NCBI GenBank assembly: GCA_933228675.1
Contig: OW121742.1
Span: 17,190,489-17,254,488, forward strand
DNA: 64,000 nucleotides
From: Stomorhina lunata
Lineage: Eukaryota; Arthropoda; Insecta; Diptera; Rhiniidae
Direction: 5' to 3'
Below are positions 1-11,370 of the stretch, in pieces (the first letter of the stretch is position 1; every line of letters begins with the position of its first letter). Below the pieces are notes generated by a model, which was given only the letters and a program-made list of their open reading frames with translations, was not told the origin of the DNA and made no database searches. Both the position numbers and the translations under genes were made by a program.

Positions 1-429
1 AACAATATTTCTTTTCTACTCCCACTCTGGCAAGTTCATTTTGTGCACGCACACAGCACCATCTAGTGGTGCAGGCAGTCAGTCAGTCAGCCAGGGAGCG
101 AGTGCTTTTGCCACAAACATAATAAATAATTTCCAGAGCCAGAGTGAAAAGAAAGAATTTCAACACATGCAGCAGCAACAGCAGGAAGCACGAAACGAAT
201 GAATGACTGAAGTAAACTTATTTTTTACGGGAATTTTAAGAGATTGTCACACATATTTTTATGGTAGACTTCCATGATTGTGGTTAACGGGGTCACATGT
301 GTATGAGCTGCTGGATAAATAACGTGAAAATACTGAAAATTATTTATGGAAAATGTAGTTTATTTTGCTGCATCAAATGATAAAATATTAATAGTATTTT
401 CTATTTTCTTTTTTTTCTGTTTTTTCTAG
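1..429 (+). other. Phactr intron (partial)
   Basis: Non-coding sequence running up to a splice acceptor (pyrimidine-rich run, then TAG at 427-429). Apart from a CAGT-rich stretch near 77-92 and the CTCF-like palindrome at 56-72, nothing is recognised. Confidence 0.6.
56..72 (-). promoter_or_regulatory. CTCF-like palindromic site
   Basis: GCACCATCTAGTGGTGC. On the minus strand it contains CCACTAGATGGTGC, which is close to the CTCF core (CCACTAGRTGGCGC). The match to the motif is seen; binding is inferred and no partner site orientation can be judged. Confidence 0.3.
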
Positions 430-711
430 ATCCCGATGGTTCTTCAAATGCCATGATGGGTGGTCCTCCTGGCAGTACACCACCTCCCTATGCCGATGCT
501 TCGGGTCATCATCATCATCACAATGATGGCCGTAGAATGGTGGGTGGTGTTGTACTCTCCGAATTACCAGAGCCTCCAATACCACTTTCAGAAATTGGCC
601 CCATCCCACCGCCTCCTATGTTTTCGACACCATCGCCCACTTTAGTGGCTGGACGACCGCATGGACCGGGCGCCATTAATGATAAAGATTATCAGCCATA
701 TGATGATTATG
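430..711 (+). CDS. Phactr (phosphatase and actin regulator) exon, proline-rich segment
   Basis: Internal coding exon of a Phactr-family gene like Drosophila CG32264. It is bounded by a TTTTTTCTAG acceptor and a G|GTAAGT donor, and is open in one frame with codons from 432. It enters after one base of a split codon and leaves in phase 1. The peptide contains a His run and a proline-rich stretch (LSELPEPPIPLSEIGPIPPP) followed by MFSTPSPT, as in the region between the N-terminal and C-terminal RPEL motifs of Phactr proteins. It ends DYQPYDDY, then an acidic continuation in the next exon (DNDNEDDNG). The N-terminal exons and promoter lie outside the window. Assignment rests on the downstream RPEL and PP1-binding exons, which share compatible splice phases. 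Confidence 0.8.
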
Positions 712-2131
712 GTAAGTTGATTAAGTTGACTAAATAAAATCCAGAATCATTAGAATTTATAATGATTTATTTTAGCTTAATTTGTTAAATCCTAAACCAA
801 TAGAGTTTTTCTTTCATTATTCACTCGTATCTTTAACCCTTTTTAGGCCTTAGGTTTTTAAAGGAAAAGAAGTTTATTTTCAAGAGCAGATATTCGTTGT
901 TACATTTTTGTCAAAAATCTAAAGTATAAGCAAAGGAGTTAAACAATTTTATAAAATGTTGCATACTTTTAGACACCAAAAACTACGGAAAAATATTCTC
1001 TTTCCTGTTTATGTCCAAGTTCACGTCTTCAAGAGCCCTAATAGCCATGATTAGGTTTAAAATACATTAATATTCAATTTCCTTGCCATTTTTTCTCTGT
1101 TTGCCTTTTTCCAGCAAATGATTGCCGTCCTTCTTTTAAGTTCCCTTCAAAAGCTCTTCAAGTACCATCATTTTTTCTGACGTTTATAATTTCATAACTC
1201 CTCTCAATTAGATGAATCAATATAAGAAATTGATAAGGAATTTATTTTTTTACCCACCTTCTTCTAGCCCCTTAGCCATTAGACTTCGTCTTGTAATTCC
1301 AGCGCGTTATGACTTAAACTCGACTACACTTCTACTTTTTATTCATTCATATTTATTTTTATGCTCTAGAAGCTGTTAATAAACATGATTTGTTAAGTGG
1401 CAGTTGATGCCGCTAATGGTTGGGGTTACAGCGAAAAAATAAAAAGAAAAGAAGCCGCGAAAAAAAATATTTAATATAATGTTAAATAGCAAGAGCAGCA
1501 GGGAAAAATCCACTTAAAGACGTTTATTCTTACGTTTAAGTACAAAATCTAAAGCATAAGCAAAGGAGCTGGAAAATGTTGAAAAACGTAGCATACTTTT
1601 AGACAGTCAAAAATAGAAAAAGTAGAAAATTTAAACATTCTCTTATATGTTTTTGTACTAGTATTTTACTTGTTGTATATTTAAATAATTTAATTTTCTA
1701 CCGGAAGTTTTAGGAAATTTGTTTAAAATTTTTTGAGAATTTATGAAATATTAAATAAAGCTTAGTTATGTTAGCAGTAAATATAATAAAGATAGATGTT
1801 AAAATGCGAATTTAATTTTTAAAACATTATGTAGAGCATACTTATAAGGGTTTAAATTAAATACATACTTTAGTTAAAAGAAGTTAGCATAAATTTAGCA
1901 AATAGAAGAAAGTAAAGCATACTTTAAGGGTTAAAGAAATAAAATGTTAACCAGAATTATATAAAGGGGTCGGCACAAAGAGAACAGAAAAAAAATCGTA
2001 CCCGGAGTTGCCGTTTTTTATATTTTCAACTGAAATAGGTATTTTTTAGTTCTGATGTTTCAAAAAGAAAAAAAGAAATGGAATAGCATTTTTTAAAATG
2101 GTTTAATAAAAATTGTTTCTATTAAAAAATT
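712..2131 (+). other. Phactr intron, non-array part
   Basis: AT-rich intron sequence with no ORF or RNA gene recognised. It carries four copies of a GCATACTTTTAG-like motif (961, 1591, 1836 and 1918 regions), described under findings. Confidence 0.5.
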
Positions 2132-3690
2132 ACAAAATTGTCGGATTATAAATATTATTCAAATGCGAATAATTTTTCTTTTTTAAAATATTTTTATGAA
2201 AAATTTTTCGTTAGAAAATTTTTTAACAAAAATTTTTCGTTAGAAAATTTTTTTATTCAAAATTTTTCGTTAGAAAATTTTTTTATTCAAAATTTTTCTA
2301 TAGAAAAATTTTTTATCTATAAACAATTTTTTTATCAGAAGGTAACAAAATTGTCGGATTGTAAATATTATTCAAATGCGAATAATTTTTCTTTTTTAAC
2401 AACTTTTTTATCAGACATTTTTCGTTCGAAAATTATTTTACTTTTTTATCAAAAAATAAAAAATAAACTGTGGATGTAATTATTATTCCAATTTTTTTTA
2501 TCAAAAATTTTTTGACAGAAAATTTTTTTATCCAAATTTTTCTATAGAAAACTTTTTTATCCAAATTTTTTTTATCAAAAAATAACAAAATCGTCGAGAT
2601 GTAGTTATTATTTTTTTAACAAAAATTTTTCGTTAGAAAATTTTTTTATCCAAAATTTTTCTATAGAAAACTTTTATATCCAAAATTTTTCTATAGAAAA
2701 TTTTTTTTATCCAAAAATAACATAATAGTCGGATTGTGAATATTATTCAAATGCGAATAATTTTTCCTTTTTGAAATTTTTTTTATTCAAAATGTTTCTC
2801 TAGAACTTTTTTTTTATTAAAAATTTTTCCATACAAAACTTTTTTATTCAAAATTTTTCTATAGAAAATTGTTTTATCAAAAATGTTTCTATAGAAAATT
2901 TTTTTATTAAAAAATTAATTGTCGGGATGTAACTATTATCCCTATTTTTTTCAAAAATTTTTGATAGAAAATTTGTTTATCAAAAATTTTTTAGAAAATT
3001 TTTCTACAAAAAACTGTTTATCAAAAAATAACAAAATTGTCGGATTGTAAATATTATTTAAATGCGAATAATTTTTCTTTTTTGAAAATTTTTTTATCAA
3101 AAACTTTTTTATCCAAAATTTTTCTATAGAATATTTTTTTTATCAAAAAATTACAAAATTGTAGGGATGTAATAAAAATTTTTTTAAAAATTTTTCTACA
3201 GAAAATATTTTTATCGAAAATTTTTCTTAAGAAAAAATTTTTATTGAAAATTTTTCGATAGTAAAATATTTTTTTTTTTTAATTTTCATAGAAAATTTCA
3301 TTGAAAAATTTTCTTTAAAAATTTGTTTATTAAAATATTTTTAGAAAATTTTTCTACAGAAAATATTTTTATGGAAAATTTTTCTACAGAAAATATTTTT
3401 ATGGAAATTTTTTTTTTGAAAATTTTACTGGAAAGTTTTCTTTAAAAAGTAATTTTCGATAGAAAATTTGTTCATTAAAAATTTTTAAGAAAATTTTTCC
3501 ACAGAGAAAACTTTCATTAAAAATTTTTATCGAAAATTTTTCGATAGAAAAATGTTTTTTTTTTATTTGAAAATTTTCATAGAAAATTTTATTGAAAAAT
3601 TTTGTATAAAAAATAATTTTGAACAAAAAAATTTTCCAAGGAAAAATTATTTCATCAAAAATTTGTATATAAAAAAAGATTGTATCGAAT
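2132..3690. repeat. Short tandem repeat array A (degenerate 28-36 bp units)
   Basis: Divergent units alternate A-tracts and T-tracts around CTATAG-like cores. Superimposed is a ~55 bp block with GTCGGATTGTAAATATTATT. It recurs near 2132, 2344, 2717 and 3029, with weaker versions at 2588, 2921 and 3151. Entirely inside the intron between the exons ending 711 and starting 3736. Small Phe/Lys/Asn-rich ORFs here are artefacts of the repeat. Confidence 0.85.
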
Positions 3691-3735
3691 ATTTAAAATT
3701 TAAATATTAATTTTTTGTTGTTGCAATATTTTCAG

Positions 3736-4072
3736 ATAACGATAACGAAGACGATAACGGTTCAGACAATGATTACAATTATCAAACATATTCCAATCAT
3801 ATCGACACACAACGCATTGAGGAAATTCCAGCCAAAGAGCCCAAACTAAATGCAGTTCCTCTCAAGTCGGCCCTTAAAAAGAAACCGGGACAGAATTCAT
3901 CATCGCCCGCCACACCCATACAGGATCACAGCAATGCCAATGGTTCGCTACCTCAGGGCATGGGTATGGGCAATAACAGCCACAACAGTGGAAGTGGTGG
4001 CAGCGGTGGCTCATCAGCCAATCAGCGTCCCTTAGTTGTACGACAGGATGCTACCAATAGTTATAATCTAAA
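3736..4072 (+). CDS. Phactr exon, LKSALKKK segment
   Basis: Coding exon between acceptor TATTTTCAG (ending 3735) and donor AA|GTAAGT (4073). Joined in phase 1 to the preceding exon it reads DNDNEDDNG, then a QRIEEIPAKEPK segment. This is followed by PLKSALKKKPGQ, a basic motif typical of the middle of Phactr proteins, and then a low-complexity Gly/Ser/Asn/Met stretch, ending RPLVVRQDATNSYNLK. It exits in phase 2 (two bases of the next codon), which matches the acceptor phase of the exon at 25338. The exon is flanked on both sides by self-complementary repeat arrays (A and B). No frameshift is seen. It is surely part of the same gene; the exact isoform structure is inferred. Confidence 0.85.
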
Positions 4073-4566
4073 GTAAGTAAAAATCTTTTCTGAAATTTTC
4101 TTTATTTCCTTAAATATTTAATTACCCCCAAAGAAATTTAAATTTTTAAAAAATTAACACTTTTTAGTAAAAGAAAATTGTTTGGTTTTTTTGAATGGTT
4201 TTATTTATATCAAAAAAAAAGAAAAACTTTTTTAATAACTTCTTGATTTATTCTAAAACTTAAAGTAGATAATTAATTAGCAAAAATTTATTTTTTATTA
4301 AAAGAAAAACTTAAAAATATATTAAAACTCTTAACTATTTTTCTTTCTTCTCAATTTTTCCCCTCTTTTTTTCTCTTATTTCAATTTCTTCCTATTCCCA
4401 AACTTTTATTTCCTCTCATAAATTTTTACACAAAAATTTGTTAAAATTTATTTTTGTGCTGTTTCTCCTGATCCCGGGTTTTGTTTAACCTTCCCTTTAC
4501 TACCCCTACCCCTTAATCAATGTGTTGTGTTTTCTTTTCTCCTTTCCCGGTTTTAATCACAATTAG

Positions 4567-4596
4567 GCCCATACTACGACCACGGATTAGAATATG
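4567..4596 (+). CDS. Candidate 30-nt cassette microexon of Phactr
   Basis: A long pyrimidine-rich tract (about 4525-4557) precedes AATTAG, then 30 nt, then a GTAATA donor at 4597. The length is divisible by three, so inclusion or skipping keeps the frame. From the phase-2 exon ending 4072 it would add PILRPRIRI plus split codons. From the phase-1 exon ending 711 it would read PYYDHGLEY, but then the next RPEL exon would be out of phase. The splice signals are seen; usage is inferred, and the donor is not a consensus one. Confidence 0.35.
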
Positions 4597-4769
4597 GTAA
4601 TAATTTAGAATAATTTTATTTTATGTCAAAAAAAAATTAAAAACAAATACACTCACAGAAATGCCTAAAAATTATTATCAATCTCTATGTAATTTTAATT
4701 TTTTTATAATTTGGTTGCCTTATCTTTACTTAATTTGTTATTAATTTGACTCTTAAGAAAAGTGTTTAA

Positions 4770-6606
4770 GTTCGAAAAATTTTCTATTAGAAATTTTGAC
4801 TTTAATACAAATCAAAAATTTTTTTATGGAAGAAATTTTCTTTATAAAAAACTTTCTTTAGAAAAAATTCTGATATCAAAAAATTTTCTTTAGAAAAAAT
4901 TTTGACATAAAAAAATTTTCTTTAGAAAAAATTTTGATATCAAAAAATTTTCTTTAGAAAAAATTTTGATATCAAAAAATTTTCTTTGGAAAAAATTATG
5001 ATATCAAAAAATTTTCTTTAGAAAAAATTTTGATATCAAAAAATTTTCTTTAGAAAAAATTTTGATATCAAAAAATTTTCTTTAGAAAATATTTTGATAT
5101 CAAAAAATTTTCTTTAGAAAAAATTTTGATAACGAAAAATTTTCTTAAGAAAAAATTTTGATATCAAAAAATTTTCTTCAGAAAAAATTTTGATATCAAA
5201 AAATTTTCTTTAGAAAAAATTTTGATATCAAAAAATTTTCTTTAGAAAAAATTTTTATATCAAAAAATTTTTTTTAGAAAAAATTTTGATATCAAAAAAT
5301 TTTCTTTAGAAAAAATTTTGATATCAAAAAATTTTCTTTAGAAAAAATTTTGATATCAAAAAATTTTCTTTAGAAAAAATTTTGATATCAAAAAATTTTC
5401 TTTAGAAAAAATTTTGATATCAAAAAATTTTCTTTAGAAAAAATTTTGATTTTGAAAAATTTTCTTTAGAAAAAATTTTGATATCGTAAAATTTTTATAG
5501 AAAAATTTTTTGTTTGACAATTTTTAGGAAAAATTTTGATATCAAAAAATTTTTTTTGAAAAAATTTTGATATCGAAAAATTTTTTTAGAAAAAGTTTTT
5601 TTTATTGAAAAATTTTGTTAACGAAAAATTTTCTTTAGAGAAAATTTTATTAACGAAAAATTTTCTTTAGAAAAAAATTTGTTAACGAAAAATTTTCTTA
5701 AGAAAAAATTTTGATATGGAAAAATTTTCTTTACAAACAATTTTAATATCGAAAATGTTTCTTTAGAAAAAAATTTAATATCGAAAAATTTTCTTTAGAA
5801 AAAAATTTGGTATTGAAAAATTTTCTTTAGGAAAAATTTTGATATCAAAAAATTTTCTTTAGAAAAAATTTTGATATCAAAAAATTTTCTTTAGAAAAAA
5901 TTTTGATATCAAAAAATTTTCTTTAGAAAAAATTTTGATATCAAAAAATTTTCTTTAGAAAAAATTTTGATTTTGAAAAATTTTCTTTAGAAAAAATTTT
6001 GATATCGTAAAATTTTTATAGAAAAATTTTTTGATAGACAATTTTTAGGAAAAATTTTGATATCAAAAAATTTTTTTAGAAAAAATTTTGATATCGAAAA
6101 ATTTTTTTTAGAAAAAGTTTTAATATTGAAAAATTTTGTTAACGAAAAATTTTCTTTAGAGAAAATTTTATTAACGAAAAATTTTCTTTAGAAAAAAATT
6201 TGTTAACGAAAAATTTTCTTAAGAAAAAATTTTGATATGGAAAAATTTTCTTTACAAACAATTTTAATATCGAAAATGTTTCTTTAGAAAAAAATTTAAT
6301 ATCGAAAAATTTTCTTTAGAAAAAAATTTGGTATTGAAAAATTTTCTTTAGAAAAAATTTTGATATGTAAAATTTTGATATCAAAAGATTTTGTTTCGAA
6401 AATATTTTAATAAGGAAAAATTTTTTTTAAGAAAAAATTTTGATATTGAAAAATTTTGTTTAGAAAAATTTTTTGGAACCAAAAAAATTTTTTTAACGAA
6501 AAAATTTCTCGTAAAAAATTATGATATTGAAAAATTTTCTATAGATAAAACATTGATTTCGAAAATTTTTTCTAAAGAAAACTGTATATCCAAAATTTTT
6601 CTGTAA
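4770..6606. repeat. Tandem repeat array B (32 bp unit, GATATC linker)
   Basis: Core unit, 32 bp: GATATC, A6, T4, CTTTAG, A6, T4. It is highly regular at 4860-5450 and 5820-5990, with variant units (GTTAACG, GATATGG) between. A block of about 440 bp occurs twice, offset by 521 bp (see findings). Lies at the start of the 20.7 kb Phactr intron. Confidence 0.9.
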
Positions 6607-6692
6607 GAACTTTTTTACTTATTTTCTTCGAATTTAAACACTTTTCTTTAACCTTTAAATATTTGCTCTTCTGAAAATCCTTTCTGCCTCTT

Positions 6693-6712
6693 CACACACA
6701 CACACACACACA
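6693..6712. repeat. (CA)n microsatellite
   Basis: Ten uninterrupted CA dinucleotides inside the large Phactr intron. Confidence 0.9.
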
Positions 6713-6719
6713 ACAAACA

Positions 6720-7970
6720 CTCCATTTATGTAATTCCTGATTTTTCAAATCCTGTTTATTCAAATAAAACACAACTAATTTAATTTTCACTTGCAGAAAT
6801 ATCCAAATTGGTAAATTTGTAAAAGTTTTTGTTAAATTTATTACCGCCACCCACAATTTGTTATAACGATCCACACAGAAAAACGCATGTATTTTTAATT
6901 TAATTTAAAATCTTTTTCACTTTGTTATGAAAATACACACAAATATTATAGAATAATTTAAATATTTCATTTTCATTTGCAGTCTTAAAACTACACAGAG
7001 TATTTTCAATTTGATTTAACCCTTTCATGAACGAATTTTATTCATTCTTAGAATTTGGTTAGGTTTGTGTCTTGGCTAAATGAATTCATATTTATCCTAA
7101 TTTTAACTAACATCCAAGTGATCACTAAGGAATTTAATTAAATTAATTTTTTGTAAACATATCCTCTAAAATCCAGCTTTTGTATTGAAAAGGAATTTTA
7201 AATATAAATTGAGAATATCAGCAGTTATGACCAGAATTGTGTAGTTGGTATCGAAAGGGTTAAATTGAAATTAATGCATGAATTTTATGTTTTTGGCGGA
7301 TTTTTTTCTTTCTGTCTTTGGTTATTTCACTTTTCATAGTAAATTACTGTTTTTTGATGATGAAAATAAGAAAATTTTTTTGTTTCCTCGTTTTTCCTCT
7401 TCATAATGCGCCAGTTATTTTAATTTCAAATGAAAAATGTATATTAATGTAAAACACATTCACTTATGCATAAACATGTTTACACTTGGCTTCTCTTGAA
7501 TTTAAAGTGAAAAACCGACATTTAGACTAAGGATTTACAGTGAAATTTAGATTATGCAGAATTTTTTATTTACTCAAGTTTAATCGTTAAATCTGATTCA
7601 TTGAACTCTAGGGGTACTACTCATATCTTAACCTCGATTAACCGAAAATCTTAACGGATTTCCGGTTAATCGAATTTTCATAGTTTTTCTAAGAAAACTA
7701 CTTGCAACATGTTGCAAACATGACAACAAGCCTTGTAATTTTATTTATACTATTTTTGCCTTAAAATAGTTATTAAAATGTTAAAAATAGTTAAATAGTT
7801 TGAAGAACCTTTTTTGCATTTCCTTGATGTCGAGGTTTTTGTCATTTTTTGTTTAGACAAGGACGTCTACGTTTAGGATAATAGACTTATGTAAATGTTG
7901 TGCTAAAAAAGGCAAATAATTTTTTTCAGTTTTTAGAGGTATTTAAAAAAACGTAGGTTATTTAATATAC
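6720..7970 (+). other. Intron sequence between arrays B and C
   Basis: AT-rich intron DNA without coding potential. It contains a short hairpin, CGATTAACCG (7635-7644) and its complement CGGTTAATCG (7663-7672), separated by 18 nt. Nothing else is recognised. Confidence 0.5.
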
Positions 7971-7974
7971 GATA

Positions 7975-10900
7975 TTTCAAAAATATCCTACAGAAAACTT
8001 TTCATTATAAAATTTTTCTGTAGAAAATTTTTCGTTTAAAAATTTTTCTAAACAAAATTTTTCATTACAAAATTCTTTTATAGAAAATTGTTCTTCATAT
8101 AAATTTTTCATTACAAAATTTTCAACAGAAAATTTTTCGTTAAAAAATTTTTCTATATTTAATTTTTTGTTATAGAATTTTTATATAGAAAATTTTTCAA
8201 TAAGAAAATTTTTCATCATACAATTTTTAAAAAGAAAATTTTTTCGTTATAAAACTTGTCTATATAAAATTTTTCCTTATAAAGTTATTCTATAGAAAAT
8301 TTTTCGTTAAAAATTTATTTTTAAGAAAATTCGTTATAAATTTTTCTATAGAAAATTTTTCTTTATAAAATTTTTTTATAAAAAATTTTTCGTTATAATA
8401 TTTTTCTGTAGAAAATTTTTTGTTACAAAATTTTTCTATAGAAAATTTTTTGTTGCAAAATTTTTCTATAGAAAATTTTTCGTTATAAAATTTTTGGTTA
8501 TAAATTTTTTCATTATAAATTTTTTAAGAAAAATTTTCTATAGAAAATTTTTCTTTATAAAATATTTTTACGGAACATTTTTCGTTATAAAATTTTTCAG
8601 TAGAAAATTTTTTGTTACAAATTTTTTCTTTAGAAAATTTTTCGTTACAAAATTTTTCTATAGAAAATTTTTTGTTATAAAATTTTTCTATAGAAAATTT
8701 TTTGTTATAAAATGTTTCTATAGAAAATTTTTTGTTATAAAATTTTTCGTTATATAAGTTTTCATAGAAAACTTTTCGTTATAAAATTTTTCATTAAAAA
8801 TTTTTTTTTTTAAAGAAAATTTGTCATTACAAAATTTTTCTATCGAAAATTTTTCGTTATAAAATTTTTTTAAGAAAATTTTACCTTATAAAACTTTTTT
8901 AAGAAAATTTTTCTATAGAAAATTTTTCTATATTTAATTTTTTGTTATAGAATTTTTATATAGAAAAATTTTCTATAAAAAATTTTTCATTATACAATTT
9001 TTAAAAAGAAATTTTTTTCGTTACAAAATTTGTCTATATAAAATTTTTTCTTATAAAGTTATTCTATAGAAAATTTTTCGTTAAAAATTTGTTTTTAAGA
9101 AAATTCGTTATAAATTTTTCTATAGAAAATTTTTCTTTATAAAATTTTTTTATAAAAAATTTTTCGTCATAAAATTTTTTTGTAGAAAATTTTTTGTTAC
9201 AGAATTTTTACATAGAAAATTTTTTGCTGCAAAAATTTTCTATAGAAAATTTTTCGTTATAAAATTTTTGGTTATAAATTTTTTCATTATAAATTTTTTA
9301 AGAAAATTTTTCTATAGAAAATTTTTCTTTATAAAATTTTTTTATAGAACATTTTTCGTTATAAATTTTTCTGTAAAATTTTTTCTTTCTAAAATTTTTC
9401 TATGGAAAACTTTCGTTATAAAATTTTTCTGTAGAAAATTTTTTGTTACAAAATTTTTCTATGAAAAATTTTCTTTAAAAAACTTTTTTCATAAAATTTT
9501 TCTTTAAAAAACTTTTTTCAGAAAATTTTTCGTTATAAAATTTTTCTATCCAAAATTTACGTTATAAAACATTTTCAAGAAAATTTTTGTTTATAAAATT
9601 TTTCTATAGAAAATTTTCGTTATAAAATTTTTCTGTAGAAAATTTTTTGTTGCAAAATTTTTTTATAGATATAACTTTTTTTCTATAAATAAATTTTCGG
9701 TACAAACTTTTTTATAGAAAACATTTAGTTATTAAATTTTTCTATTGAAATTTTTTTGTTGCGAAATTTTTCTATAGAAAATTTTTTAAAATTTTTTTTT
9801 TGTTGCTTAAATTGTTTATAGAAAATTTTTTGTTGCAAAATTTTTCTACAGAATTTTTTTTAAAAAATCTTTCTATAGAATAATTTTTATAACCAAAATA
9901 TTGAAAAATTTTCTATAGAATAAATTTTATATTGAAAATTTTTGTGTTGGAAAAAAATTTGTATTGAAAATTTTCAATAGAATAAATTTAATATTGAAAA
10001 TTTTTTTATGGAATAAATTTTATATTGAAGTTTTTTTTTTATATTAAAAATTTTTCTAAAAAGAATTTTTTTTTAAATTTTTTTTAAGAAAAAAATAGTT
10101 TTGAAATCTTTTTTAAGAACAAATTTTTTATTGAAAATTTTTCTTTAGAAAAAATTTTACATCAAAAATTTTTCAATAGAAAAAAATTTTCTAATCACTA
10201 GTTTTTATTAAAATTTTTCTGCAAAAAGAATTTTTTATTAAAAATTCTGCCTTAGAAAAAATTGTATATTAAATTTCTTTAGAAAAAATTTCATATTAAA
10301 AATTTTTCTAAGTAAAAATTTCATATTGAAAATTTATCTATTGAAAAAAATTTATATTGAAAATTTTTCTACATAAAAAATTTCATATTGAAAAAATTTT
10401 ATATTGAAAATTCTTCTATAGAAAAAATTTTATATTCAAAATTTTTTATAGAAAAAATTTTATATTGAAAATTTTGATAGAAAAAATTTTATATTGAAAA
10501 TTTTTTATAAAAAAAATTTTTTATTTAAAATTTTTCTATGGAAAAAATTTCATATTCAAAATTTTTCTAAAGAAAAAATTTCATATTGAAAATTTTTCTA
10601 AAGAAAAAATTTCATGTTGAAAATTTTCCTAAAGAAAAAATTTCATATTAAAAATTTTTTTATAGAAAAAATTTCATATTGAAAATTTTTCTATAGAAAA
10701 AATTTTATATTGAAAATTTTTCTATAAAAAAATTTTATGTTGAAAATTTTTCTATAAAAAAATTTTATGTTGAAAATTTTCTATAAAAAAAATGTATATT
10801 GAAAATTTGTTTATAGAACAAATTTTATATTAAATTTTTAATATAAAATTTTTCTATAGAAAAAATTTCATCAAAAAATAAATTTATTAAAAATTTTTCT

Positions 10901-11370
10901 ATGGAAAAAAGTTCATATTAAAAATTTTTCTATAGAAAAATTCTATAGAAAAAATTTCATATTGAAAATTTTTCAAAAGAAAAATTTTCATATTGAAAAT
11001 TTTTCAATTGAAAAAACTTTATGTTGAAAATATTTATATAGAAAAAATTTTATATTGAAAATTTTTCTAAAAAAATTTAAAAAAAAATTTATACATATTG
11101 AAAACTTCGAAAAATTTTTTATTGAATATTTTTCTGTAAAATTTACATTAAAAAATTGTATATACAATTTTTTTGTATGGAAAAAATATAATATTAAAAA
11201 TTTTTCTATAGAAAAAAATTGTATATTGAATATTTTTCCACAGAAAAAATTTTACATTTAAAATTTTTGTATAGAAAATATTTAATATTGAAAACTTTTC
11301 AATAGATATAATATTGAAAATTTGTCTATTGAAAAATTGTATATTGAACATTTTTATATAGAAACAATTT
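7975..11370. repeat. Tandem repeat array C (28-31 bp units)
   Basis: The 5' part (7975-9880) is built on CTATAG, A4, T5, CGTTATAAAA-type units of about 28-29 bp. The 3' part (9880-11370) shifts to ~31 bp units with a TATATTGA linker. A block of about 470 bp near 8130-8600 is repeated near 8905-9375 (offset 774 bp). Phe/Lys/Ile-rich ORFs at 8494 and 9268 are readings of the repeat, not genes. Confidence 0.88.

Noticed and set aside
2138..2479. Phe/Asn-rich 113-aa open frame (and similar frames at 3399, 6391, 8494, 9268, 11055, 20118, 21640, 35798)
   Set aside because: Each is a translation of the short tandem repeats with FYRK/NFFIQ periodicity; no start context, no family, and lost in neighbouring units.
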